64,000 nt of DNA, taken from positions 124,001 to 188,000 of the forward strand of contig JAYJMM010000029.1 in the NCBI GenBank assembly GCA_037349105.1, in the 5' to 3' direction. The position numbers were made by a program, and so were the translations under genes. The stretch comes from Limnomonas spitsbergensis. Its lineage: Eukaryota; Chlorophyta; Chlorophyceae; Chlamydomonadales. The notes beneath the pieces were generated by a model. The model was not told where the DNA came from, did not search any database, and saw only the letters and a list, made by a program, of their open reading frames with translations. Below, piece by piece: positions 23,801 to 35,800 of the stretch. Numbering within the stretch: position 1 is the stretch's first letter; each line of letters starts with the position of its first letter.

Positions 23801-26800
23801 CTTTTGTTTTGCAATGTTTTAGAGGGTGCACCCCCCCCCCTGTATGAACCCTCACATCCCTCCTCCCCCTTGGTAACCTCCTGCGCATCTAACTTTTGTT
23901 TCATACTGTTTGAGCGGGCCCAGACTCCACACTCCACCTGCAAGCTGTCCAGGGTCTCCTTGACCGCCACCGCCAGCATGGCGTCCATCCCCTCTCCCTC
24001 CCATGCGTTTGTTTTGTTTCACAATGTTTGAGTGGGTGCACCCCCCTCCTAAATGAACCCTCACATCCCCCTCCTCCCTGATAACCTCCCACACAATGTA
24101 TTCATGTTTTGTAATGCTTGAGTGCGTCCGCACCCCCACCTGCAAGGGCTGTCCAGGCTCACCTTCATCGCCACAGCCAGCATGGCATTCATCCCCACAT
24201 GCGCTTCACTTTTGTTTCGCAATCAGGGACATGTTTGATGCCTTGTTGTCTCGATGCTTGAGTGTGTCCGCACCCCCACCTGCAAGGGCTGTCCAGGCTC
24301 ACCTTCATCGCCACAGCCAGCATGGCATTCATCCCCACATGCGCTTCACTTTTGCTTCGCAATGAGGGACATGTTTGATGCCTTGTTGTCTCAATGCTTG
24401 AGTGCGTCCGCACCCCCACCTGCAAGGGCTGTCCAGGCTCTCCTTCATCGCCACAGCCAGCATGGCATTTATCCCCACATGCGCTTCACTTTTGTTTCGC
24501 AATGAGGGACATGTTTGATGCCTTGTTGTCTCAATGCTTAAGTGTGTCCGCACCCCTACCTGCAAGCTGTCAAGGGTCTCCTTGACCGCCACCGCCAGCA
24601 TGGCGTTCATTCCCGGCTTGCGCTCGTCGACGAACACGAGGGCCTCGGCCATGGAGCGGTTGAACACCGACACAGACTCCTTGAGGTCATCCAGGGATAC
24701 GTGGTCTGAGGGGGGCACTTTGCCACCGTATTCCTGGGTGGGAAAGGGGAGGGGGGGCAGGGGCATGGAGCAGTTAGGCACTGATATTGACTGCTTGAGA
24801 TCATCCAGGGACACGTGTTGAGAGGAGGGCACTTTGCCACCATACGCCTGGGTGAAAAAGGGTTACGGGTAAAGGGTAAAGGGTTTAGCAATAAGACACT
24901 GATATTGACTGCTTGAGATCATGTAGGGACACGTGGTCCAAGGGGGGCACTTTGCCACCATACTCCTGGGTGGGAAAGGGTTCCGGGTTAAGGGTAACGG
25001 GTTTAGGGTTAAGCAATAAGACACTGATACCGACTCCTTGAGATCATCTAGGGACACGTGGTCCGAGAAGGGCACTTTGCCACCAAACTCCTGGGTGGGA
25101 AAGGGGTGGGGGGCAGAGGCATGGAGCAGTTAGACACCGATACTGACACCCTGAGAGCATCCAGGTTCACCCCCACCCGCAGCATAACCCTAAACCCTAA
25201 ACTGAACGTGCACCTGCAGCATAAACCCTAAACCCTAAACTGAACGTGCACCTGCAGTATAAATTCTAAACCCTAAACTGAACGTGCACCTGCGGCATAA
25301 CCCTTGACCCTAAACTGAACGTGCACCTGCAGCATAAACCCTAAACCCTAAACTGAACGTGCACCTGCAGCATAAACCCTAAACTGAACGTGCACCTGCA
25401 GCATAAACCCTAAACTGAACGTGCACCTGCAGCATAAGCCCTAAACCCCTAAACTGAGCGCGCACCTGCAGCATAAACCCTAAACCCTAAACTGAACGTG
25501 CACCTGCAGCATAAACCCTAAACCCTAAACTGAGCGCGCACCTGCAGCATAAACCCTAAACCCTAAACTGAACGTGCACCTGCAGCATAAACCCTAAACC
25601 CTAAACTGAACGTGCACCTGCAGCATAAACCCTAAACCCTAAACTGAACGCGCACTTGCAGCATTAACCCTAAACCCTAAACCCTGAACCAAGCAAACCA
25701 CCTGCAGCATAAACTCCCAACCATTAACCCTGAACTCTTAACTGAGCGCCCACCTGCAGCATGTCGTACATGGCCAGCACCACCGAGTGGTTCCTCTCCA
25801 GCGCCTCCTTGCGGGCCACGGTGTCCACGTACTGCGCGTAGAAGGCGGAAAAGTCGTCCAGCTTCTGAGGCCGGGACTGCATGTTGCTGCGAAGGGGCAG
25901 GTGGAGTGTGGGGTTCAGGTGTGGGGGTCAGGTGTGGGGTTCAGGTGTAGGGGTCAGGTGTGGAGGTCAAGTGCGGGGGTCAAGTGTGGGGGTCAAGTGT
26001 GGGGGTCAGATGTGGGGGTCAGCTTCTGAGGCCGGGACTGCATGTTGCTGCACAGGTGCAGGTGAGGTGTGGGGGGCAGGTGTGGAGGTCGGATGCGGGG
26101 TTCAGGTGTGAGGGTCGGGTGTGGGGGCCAGGTGTGGGGCGTGGAGGTGTGGAGGTCAGGTGCGGGGAGCAGTGTGTGGGGTCAGTGTTGCAGGTCAGGT
26201 ATGGGGATCAGCTTCTACAGCATAAGTTGCATGTTGCTACACAAGTGGAAGGGGAGGGGACGTGGACCTCAGGGTCAGGCCTTTGGGTTTATTTTGTGTA
26301 TGTTTTTGTTGTTGAAATTTCCCTCCCCTCCTGTCCCCCCACCACTCACTTGTTCAGTGATCAGAGCAAATCCAGCATCTGCCCACTCCCTCCCCTCCTC
26401 TCCTTCCACCCACCCACTTGTTCATTCATCTTAAGACATCCAGCACCCATATGCGCCCTCCCCTCCCCTCCTGCCCCCCTATCACTCACTTGCTCAGTTA
26501 TCTAAAGATATCCAGCAAACACACGCTCCCTCCCCTCCCCTCCCCTCCCCTCCCTCCTCTCCCCCCATCCACTCACTTGCTCAGGCATCTAAAGATATCC
26601 AACACTCATCCGCGCTCAACCCTCCCCTCCTGTACCCTACCCACTCACTTGCTCAGTGATCCAAACATGTCCAGCACCCGTCCAACCTCCTTGTGAGCAG
26701 CCACTGTGAGCAGCATCTTGAGCGACTCCATGGCCTTGACCAGCGTCCCCATCAGCATGTCCTGGAGCTCGGTGCAGGAGACGTGAAGCATGCCGATGTT

Positions 26801-29800
26801 CTCGCCAACCTGCAACGCGTTGAGGTCATCCATCCACAGCCTGCATGCATGAAAGGAGGAAGTGGTGAGAGGTGGAGGAAGATGGGAAGGCAGATAGAGG
26901 GCAATGAAGATAGGGAGGCCGTGAGAGGGGAATGAAGATGGGGAGGCAGTGGCAGGAAGAGATGGAAAGGCCATGAGTGGGGATGGACTGGGGGAGGCTG
27001 GCGTTGAGGTCATTCATCCACAGCCTGCATGCATGACTAGGGGAGGCAGTGAAAGGGGAAGGAAGATGGGGAGGCCTTGACAGGAAGAGATGGAAAGGCC
27101 GTGAGAGGGGATGGAGTAGGGGAGGCTGGCGTTGAGGTCATTCATCCACAGCCTGCATGCATGACACGAGGAGGCAGTGAAAGGGGAAGGAAGATGGGGA
27201 GGCCGTGACAGGAAGAGATGGAAAGGCCGTGAGAGGGGATGGACCAGGGGAGGCTGGCGTTGAGGTCATTCATCCACAGCCTGCAAGCATGACACGAGGT
27301 GGTGACACGAGGTGGTGAGAGGGGAAGGAAGATGGGGAGGTAGGTAGGGGTGAAGGACAAGGATGCAGGCGTTCTGGTCATCCATCCAATGCCAGCATGC
27401 ATAACGAGAGGCGGCGGTGAAATGGGATGGACAAGGAAAGGCGGGCGTTCAGTTCATACATGCAATGCCTGCGATGAGGAGACGGTGAGATGGGAAGGAG
27501 ATGCGGAGGCGGGGAGGGGGGATCAGGCAAGGGGTGCATACCCATTGAATGCGATTCCTGAAAAGCAGGACACGGGGAGGCATGGAGAGGAAAGCTTACT
27601 GGCTGCATCCTATTCCCTGCAAGGACAGAGACAAGAGGGACAGGCGTTCAGGTCGTCCGTCTAAGGCCAGCAAGCACAAGGAGAAGGGGAACCCGTGAGG
27701 GGAGAGGTGCAAAGGGTGACCATGCAGGGTATAGGCCATGAAACAGGTCCTTCTAAGGCCTACAAGCAGGAGGAGAAGGGGAACCCGTGAGGGGAGAAGT
27801 GCAAAGGGTAACAGTGAGGGGTATAGGCCATGAAACAGGTCCTTCTAAGGCCAGCAAGCACAAGGAGAAGGGGAACCCGTGAGGGGAGAAGTGCAAAGGG
27901 TGACCATGCGGGGTATAGGCCATGAAACAGGTCCTTCTAAGGCCTACAAGCAGAAGGAGAAGGGGAACCCGTGGGGGGAGAAGTGCAAAGGGTGACAGTG
28001 AGGGTTATAGGCCATGAAACAGGTCCTTCTAAGGCCTACAAGCAGGAGGAGAAGGGGAACCCGTGAGGGGAGAAGTGCAAAGGGTGACAGTGAGGGGTAT
28101 AGGCCATGAAACAGGTCCTTCTAAGGCCTACAAGCAGAAGGAGAAGGGGAACCCGTGAGGGGAGAAATGCAAAGGGTGACCATGCGAGGTAAAGGCCATG
28201 AAACAGGTCCTTCTAAGGCCTACAAGCAGGAGGAGAAGGGGAACCCGTGAGGGGAGAAGTGCAAAGGGTGACAGTGAAGGGTATAGGCCATGAAACAGGT
28301 CCTTCTAAGGCCTACAAGCAGAGGGAGAAGGGGAACCCGTGAGGGGAGAAGTGCAAAGGGTGACCATGCGAGGTATAGGCCATGAAACAGGTCCTTCTAA
28401 GGCCTACAAGCACAAGGAGAAGGGGAACCCGTGAGGGGAGAAGTGCAAAGGGTGACAGTGCGAGGTATAGGCCATGAAACAGTCCTTCTAAGGCCTACAA
28501 GCAGAAGGAGAAGGGGAACCCGTGAGGGGAGAAGTGCAAAGGGTGACAGTGAGGGGTATAGGCCATGAAACAGGTCCTTCTAAGGCCTACAAGCAGAAGG
28601 AGAAGGGGCGACGGAGACAGGAGGAGACAGGAAAACACATCAATCGCATCCATTGACTGCGAGCGGGACAGGCTGAGGAAGTGAGAAGAGAAGGCAGGGG
28701 AGTGCACCAATCGCTGCCAATGCTGGAAAACAGGATTGCTGATTTGTAATATGTTGGTGCGAGCTCCACTGCCAGTAGGACACCTTGTGCAAGATGTTCT
28801 AGTGGCAGTGCAGCTCGTACCGAAATTCTAAAAAGGGGAAGCGACGGGCGGGGGGCAGTCCACGGGTCTCTCCTATTTATGCCCGGACTGAGATGAAGTG
28901 TGGTCCCATGTCGAGGCGCAGAACCAGGCCTCTCGAGGGCTGAAGCCACCCTGCTGTCTATCTCCCGCCTCCTCCCATAATGCAGCGGTAGGGAGAGTGC
29001 CCAGCGGGACCTCCATCCAGTCTGATCATCAGACAGTCCAGCTGAAAATCATGCCGTCCTCTCCCTGGTCCTTGTCCCTCCCCTGCCTCTTTTGCTTGAA
29101 CGTGAACATGTCCTGCTGCCCTGCCCCTCGCCCCCCTCACCCTCCCCATTCCTTGAGCACGGCCATGTCCTACTGCCCTCTACCTCCCCATTCCTTGGGC
29201 ACGGCCATGTCCTACTGCCCTCCTCCTCCCCATTCCTTGGGCACGGCCATGTCCTACTGCCCTCCTCCTCCCCATTCCTTGGGCACGGCCATGTCCTACC
29301 ACCCTCCTCCTCCCCATTCCTTGGGCACGGCCATGTCCTGCCACCCTCCTCCTCCCCATTCCTTGGGCACGGCCATGTCCTACTACCCTCCTCCTCCCCA
29401 TTCCTTGGGCACGGCCATGTCCTACTACACTCCTCCTCCCCATTCCTTGGGCACGACCATGCCCTACCACCCTCCTCCTCCCCATTCCTTGGGCACGACC
29501 ATGTCCTACCACCCTCCTCCTCCCCATTCCTTGGGCACGGCCATGTCCTACTGCCCTCCTCCTCCCCATTCCTTGAGCACGACCATGTCCTACTACCCTC
29601 CTCCTCCCCATTCCTTGGGCACGGCCATGTCCTACTACCCTCCTCCTCCCCATTCCTTGGGCACGGCCATGTCCTACTACCCTCCTCCTCCCCATTCCTT
29701 GAGCACGACCATGTCCTACTACCCTCCTCCTCCCCATTCCTTGGGCACGACCATGTCCTACTACCCTCCTCCTCCCCATTTCCTTGGGCACGACCATGTC

Positions 29801-32800
29801 CTACTACCCTCCTCCTCCCCATTCCTTGGGCACGGCCATGTCCTACTACCCTCCTCCTCCCCATTCCTTGGGCAAGGCCATGTCCTACTACCCTCCTCCT
29901 CCCCATTCCTTGGGCACGACCATGTCCTACTACCCTCCTCCTCCCCATTCCTTGGGCACGGCCATGTCCTACTGCCCTCCTCCTCCCCATCCCTTAGGCA
30001 AGGCCATGTCCTACTACCCTCCTCCTCCCCATTCCTTGGGCACGGCCATGTCCTACCACCCTCCTCCTCCCCATTCCTTGGGCACGACCATGTCCTACTA
30101 CCCTCCTCCTCCCCATTCCTTGGGCACGACCATGTCCTACTACCCTCCTCCTCCCCATTCCTTGGGCACGGCCATGTCCTACTGCCCTCCTCCTCCCCAT
30201 TCCTTGAGCACGACCATGTCCTACTACCCTCCTCCTCCCCATTCCTTGGGCACGACCATGTCCTACTACACTCCTCCTCCCCATTCCTTAGGCAAGGCCA
30301 TGTCCTACTACCCTCCTCCTCCCCATTCCTTGGGCACGGCCATGTCCTACCACCCTCCTCCTCCCCATCCCTTAGGCAAGGCCATGTCCTACTACCCTCC
30401 TCCTCCCCATTCCTTGGGCACGACCATGTCCTACTACCCTCCTCCTCCCCATTCCTTGAGCACGACCATGTCCTACTACACTCCTCCTCCCCATCCCTTA
30501 GGCAAGGCCATGTCCTACTACCCTCCTCCTCCCCATTCCTTGGGCACGACCATGTCCTACCACCCTCCTCCTCCCCATTCCTTGGGCACGGCCATGTCCT
30601 GCCACCCTCCTCCTCCCCATTCCTTGGGCACGACCATGTCCTACTACCCTCCTCCTCCCCATCCCTTAGGCAAGGCCATGTCCTACTACCCTCCTCCTCC
30701 CCATTCCTTGGGCACGGCCATGTCCTACCACCCTCCTCCTCCCCATCCCTTGGGCACGACCATGTCCTACTACCCTCCTCCTCCCCATCCCTTGGGCACG
30801 ACCATGTCCTACTACCCTCCTCCTCCCCATTCCTTGAGCACGACCATGTCCTACTACACTCCTCCTCCCCATCCCTTGGGCAAGGCCATGTCCTACTACC
30901 CTCCTCCTCCCCATTCCTTGGGCACGACCATGTCCTACTACCCTCCTCCTCCCCATTCCTTGGGCACGGCCATGTCCTACTACCCTCCTCCTCCCCATTC
31001 CTTGGGCACGACCATGTCCTACTACCCTCCTCCTCCCCATTCCTTGGGCACGGCCATGTCCTACTACCCTCCTCCTCCCCATTCCTTGGGCACGACCATG
31101 TCCTACTGCCCTCCTCCTCCCCATTCCTTGGGCACGACCATGTCCTACTACCCTCCTCCTCCCCATTCCTTGGGCACGGCCATGTCCTACCACCCTCCTC
31201 CTCCCCATTCCTTGGGCACGGCCATGTCCTACTGCCCTCCTCGTAATTGCTTACTAAAATACAACCGTTTCCATCTATTAAACCTGCTAGCCATTGAATA
31301 AAATAACTTCCATTTGTGTTGAATAGGGGGCGTGCGGCCTTTAAGGTTTCTACTCATCTCTTAAAGATAGCTCACACCCCCTCTCTCACTTGAGCATGAC
31401 CATGTCCTGGCGGAACTTGGTGACGTCCCTCTCCTCCTGCTGGTAGGCATAGGAGTCGTACGAGAAGCAGAAGTCGTTAATGGGGCGCAGCTCCTCGTAG
31501 CGCTCAACAGAGGCCTGGGCGCTGCTGTAGGAGGTCGCTATGGCTGAGCCGCAGCTGATCCTGCAGATGGGATCAGCAGTTGAAGAGAGTGGGTCAGCAG
31601 TCACAAAGAGAGGATCAGAAAGAACAGAGAGAAGATCAGCAGTCACAGAAAGGGAGTCAGCAGTCACAGAGAGGGGAGAAGCAGGCACAGAGAGGGGATC
31701 AGCAGGCACAGAAAAGGGAGGGGGGGGCATAGCTGAGCATGCATGGGAATTCAGCTCTCAGTCATGCTCTCCCATGCAAAAGCGGCAGCCCCCTGCGGCC
31801 ATCTCCTTGCTGCCCACCAGACAAATAATTCAAGCCTCAAGCCAAAGGATCAAGAAACCCTCCCCGTTTGCCCACAGCGCTCTGCCTGTCCCACCTGGCC
31901 TTGTTGAGCGGCTTGTATCCCAGGATGAGCTGCGTCATGTCCTGGCCCCGCAGGCCCTCCACCAGCTGCTTGAAGGCCTCGCAGGACAGCAGCCGCGGGA
32001 AGCTACGTACCAGCTGCAGCAGGGCGTCCACCATCTCCATGGCAATCACCTAGGGTTCAGGGTTCAGGGTTCAGGGTTCAGGGTTCAGGGTTCAGGGTTC
32101 AGGGTTCAGGGTTCAGGGTTCAGGGTTCAGGGTTCAGGGTTCAGGGTTCAGGGTTAAAGGTTCAGGGTTTCAGGTTCAGGGTCCTTGGCAATGGCGAGCG
32201 GGCAACCCCTTGTGATTTGCACTAGGGCTGAACACACAGCAGACAGGACTGAGGGGCCAGGGCGGGTGGAGGCTCTTCAGCAGCCCCCCCTGCCCCCCTC
32301 ACACAGTCACGCACACACACCACCTCGATGATTCCATGACAGGTATGGGGGTGGGAGGGGCATCCCCCCAGGGGTCAGAGCGTCAGACAGTGATCATAAA
32401 TCAGGGAAGCCGGGACGAGAAAGTAACTTCGGTTCTGTGCTTGCTCCGCCACCCAGTACCGCTCTCTTTTTGAGCCCCGGAAAGAAAAACGCAGCAGACG
32501 GAGCCACAGCAATCCGTTTGCCTCCCACTCCTACCCTCACCTGGCGCGCCTCCTCCTCGTTGGCGTTAAAGTTCATGCCTGTCTCCGAGAAGGACAGCTG
32601 CGCAAGTATGACAGGCTGGGTCTCCATGGTGGCTCGGAAGTTATCTATAACCGACACCAGCATGTCTAACGCCCCCTCCACCAACATGTAGTCAGCCAGG
32701 CGGACGACGTTAGGGAGCAGACTCACATCCTGGGGGAAGGGGGCAGGAGGTGAAGTAGGGGGGGGGCATTTTCAATCACTGACACCAGCATGTCCAGCGC

Positions 32801-35800
32801 CCCCTCCACCAACATGTAGTCAGCCAGGCGGACGACGTTGGGGAGCAGGCTCACGTCCTGAGGGAAGGGGGCAGGAGCAGGAAGGGGCTCACGTGAATGT
32901 GGGTGGGTGAACGTGTGAGTGGGCGTGTAGGCGTGCATGTGTGAGCGTGTGGGCGTGAATGTGTGAGCGTGGATGTTTGGGTGTGAATGTGTGGGTGTAT
33001 GGGTGTGAATGTGTGGGTGTGAATGTGAGAGCGTGCATGTCTGGGCGTGAATGTGTGGGCGTATGGGTGTGAATGTGTGGGTTTGAATGTGTGGGCGTGC
33101 ATGTCTGGGTGTGAATGTGTGGGCGTATGGGTGTGAATGTGTGGGTGTGAATGTCTGGGTTTGAATGTGTGGGTGTGAATGTGTGGGTGTGAATGTGTGG
33201 GCGTGCATGTTTGGGTGTGAATGCGTGGGCGTGTGGGTGTGATTGTGTGGGTGTGAATGTGTGAGCGTGCATGTCTGGGCGTGAATGTGTGGGCGTATAG
33301 GTGTGAATGTGTGGGTTTGAATGTGTGGGCGTGCATGTCTGGGTGTGAATGTGTGGGCATATGGGTGTGAATGTGTGGGTGTGAATGTGTGGGCGTGCAT
33401 GTTTGGGTGTGAATGTGTGGGCGTGTGGGTGTGGGTGTGCATGTGTGGGCGTGAATGTGTGGGCGTATGGGTGTGAATGTGTGGGTGTGAATGTGTGGGC
33501 GTGCATGTTTCAGTGGGATTGTGTGGGCGTGTTGGTGTGGGTGAGCATGTGGGGGCGGAGGATGCACATAGGACCTCAGCGCCCTTGTCTGCTCAAGCGT
33601 CACTGCCTAGATGCCGCATGGCCTGCGATTGTGAATGTGTGGGAGTGCAAGTGCGAGCGTGAGGGGTGAATGTGTGGGAGGGTGAATGTGAGGGGGGTGA
33701 ATGTGTGCGAGTGCGAGCGTGAGGGGGAATGTGTGGGAGGGCGAATGTGTGGTGGTGAATGTTTGGGAGGGTGAATGTGTGGGAGGGCGAATGTATGGGA
33801 GGGCGAATGTATGGGAGGGCGAATGTGTGGGAGGGCGAATGTATGGGAGGGCGAATGTATGGGAGGGCGAATGTATGGGAGGGCGAATGTGTGGGAGGGC
33901 GAATGTATGGGAGGGCGAATGTATGGGAGGGCGAATGTGTGGGAGGGTGAATGTGTGGGAGGGTGAATGCGTGGGAGGATGAATGTATGGGAGGGCGAAT
34001 GTGTGGGAGGGCGAATGTATGGGAGGGCGAATGTATGGGAGGGCGAATGTGTGGGAGGGTGAATGTGTGGGAGGGTGAATGCGTGGGAGGATGAATGTAT
34101 GGGAGGGCGAATGTGTGGGAGGGTGAATGTGTGGGAGGGTGAATGCGTGGGAGGATGAATGTATGGGAGGGCGAATGTGTGGGAGGGTGAATGAGTGGAA
34201 GGATGAATGTGTGGGAGGGCGAATGTATGGGAGGGCGAATGTATGGGAGGGCAAATGTGTGAGAGGGCGAATGTGTGGGAGGGCGAATGTGTGGGAGGGT
34301 GAATGTGTGGGAGGGTGAATGTATGGGAGGGCGAATGTGTGGGAGGGTGAATGCGTGGGAGGATGAATGTATGGGAGGGCGAATGTGTGGGAGGGTGAAT
34401 GTGTGGGAGGGTGAATGTGTGGGAGGGTGAATGTATGGGAGGGCGAATGTGTGGGAGGGTGAATGTGTGGGAGGGTGAATGTGTGGGAGGGTGAATGTGT
34501 GGGAGGGTGAATGCGTGGGAGGATGAATGTGTGGGAGGGCGAATGTGTGGGAGGGTGAATGTGTGGGAGGGTGAATGCGTGGGAGGATGAATGTATGGGA
34601 GGGCGAATGTGTGGGAGGGTGAATGTGTGGGAGGGCGAATGTGTGGAAGGGTGAATGTGTGGGTAGTGAATGACTTAATGTGTGCGTGGGGGCGCGTGGG
34701 CGATCTCGGAGGATGCATGCACACCTGCACTGCAGACCTCAGCGCCCTCGTCCGCTCCAGCTTCTCCGTCTTGACGCGGACCAGATTCTTGGCGCCAGGC
34801 CGCATCGGGGCGCCCACCGTGGACAGGCCGGACGAGGCGCCCAGCCCCTGCTGGCCGGTGTCCCGCTCGCCCTCCTCCACCTCGCGGCGCAGGGACGCCT
34901 CGGCCTTCTTGACGTCCGTGATGAGACGCGTGACGGAGCGCTCCATGCCGTGGACTGCGGCGGAGATGCTGGGCATGGCGCGGTTCCTGCGGGGCGGAGC
35001 ACAGGGAGGAGTGCTGCGGTTTAGTGTTTAGTGTTCAGGGTTTAGGGTTTAAGGTTTAGGGTTCATCCGCATTGCCTCTCCTCGGGTATGGCATGCATTG
35101 ATTGTTTCTTCTCTTGCGGTCCTCGGGGCCACGCGGCCGAAAATCGGCCAAAGCTCTGGATTCCTGACTGCAAACTGACATCGACGAGCGAAAGATACCT
35201 TGTTTGTTGAAGTCCCTCACCATTATCTACATTAATTATGAGAAATGTCAAAGCACACACAAAAAGTAAGGGTTGTGGGTTCAGGGTTAAACGTACGCGC
35301 AGTCCATCGCCCGGCTCCCCCCACGGCCCTCTGCCCCTCTATCGCCCCCGAGGCCCCCGCCTACATCACCCGGTTCATCCCCAGCCCCCATTCACTTGCT
35401 CCCACAGCCCACTCACTTTCTCACATCCTCCTGCTCTCTGCTGAACTCTCACTTGTATCCCCGGCCCCCGCTTTCATCACCCGGTACCCCCCCAGCCCCC
35501 ACTCAGACTATCCTATAACTCTCTAACATCTGCACATTCTACTGCTCTGTGCTGAACTTTCACTTGCCCCCTAGGCCCCCAGCCCCTCTCAGTCCCCCTT
35601 TTCACGCCCCACCCCCCCTCACAGGTGCGCATCATCCTGCTCTCTGCCTAACTCTCACTCACCCCCTACACCCCCAGGCCCCTTCATGCTCCCCCCCAGA
35701 TCCCCCTCTCCCATGCACCCCTCTCACATGCCCCGTATATACCCCCTGACCCTCTCACTTCCCCAATGCCCCCCTCTCCCATGCCTTCCTCTCCCATGCC

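Noticed and set aside
25160..25745. Interstitial telomere indicating a chromosome end or fusion
   Set aside because: The TTTAGGG motifs are split up by exon 11 donor units and lie within a continuous gene.
28898..31246. 782-codon open frame rich in [14 protein letters not shown] repeats
   Set aside because: It is the translation of a 45-bp intronic array; equally long frames exist on the other frames and strand, and the unit derives from the exon 9 edge.
33600..34976. 458-codon minus-strand frame with [15 protein letters not shown] repeats
   Set aside because: Begins in real exon 6 but then reads through its donor into a 16-bp satellite.
35566..35700. Small proline-rich plus-strand coding regions near 35.5-37.3 kb
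   Set aside because: All are frames through pyrimidine-rich intron repeats between exons 5 and 6.
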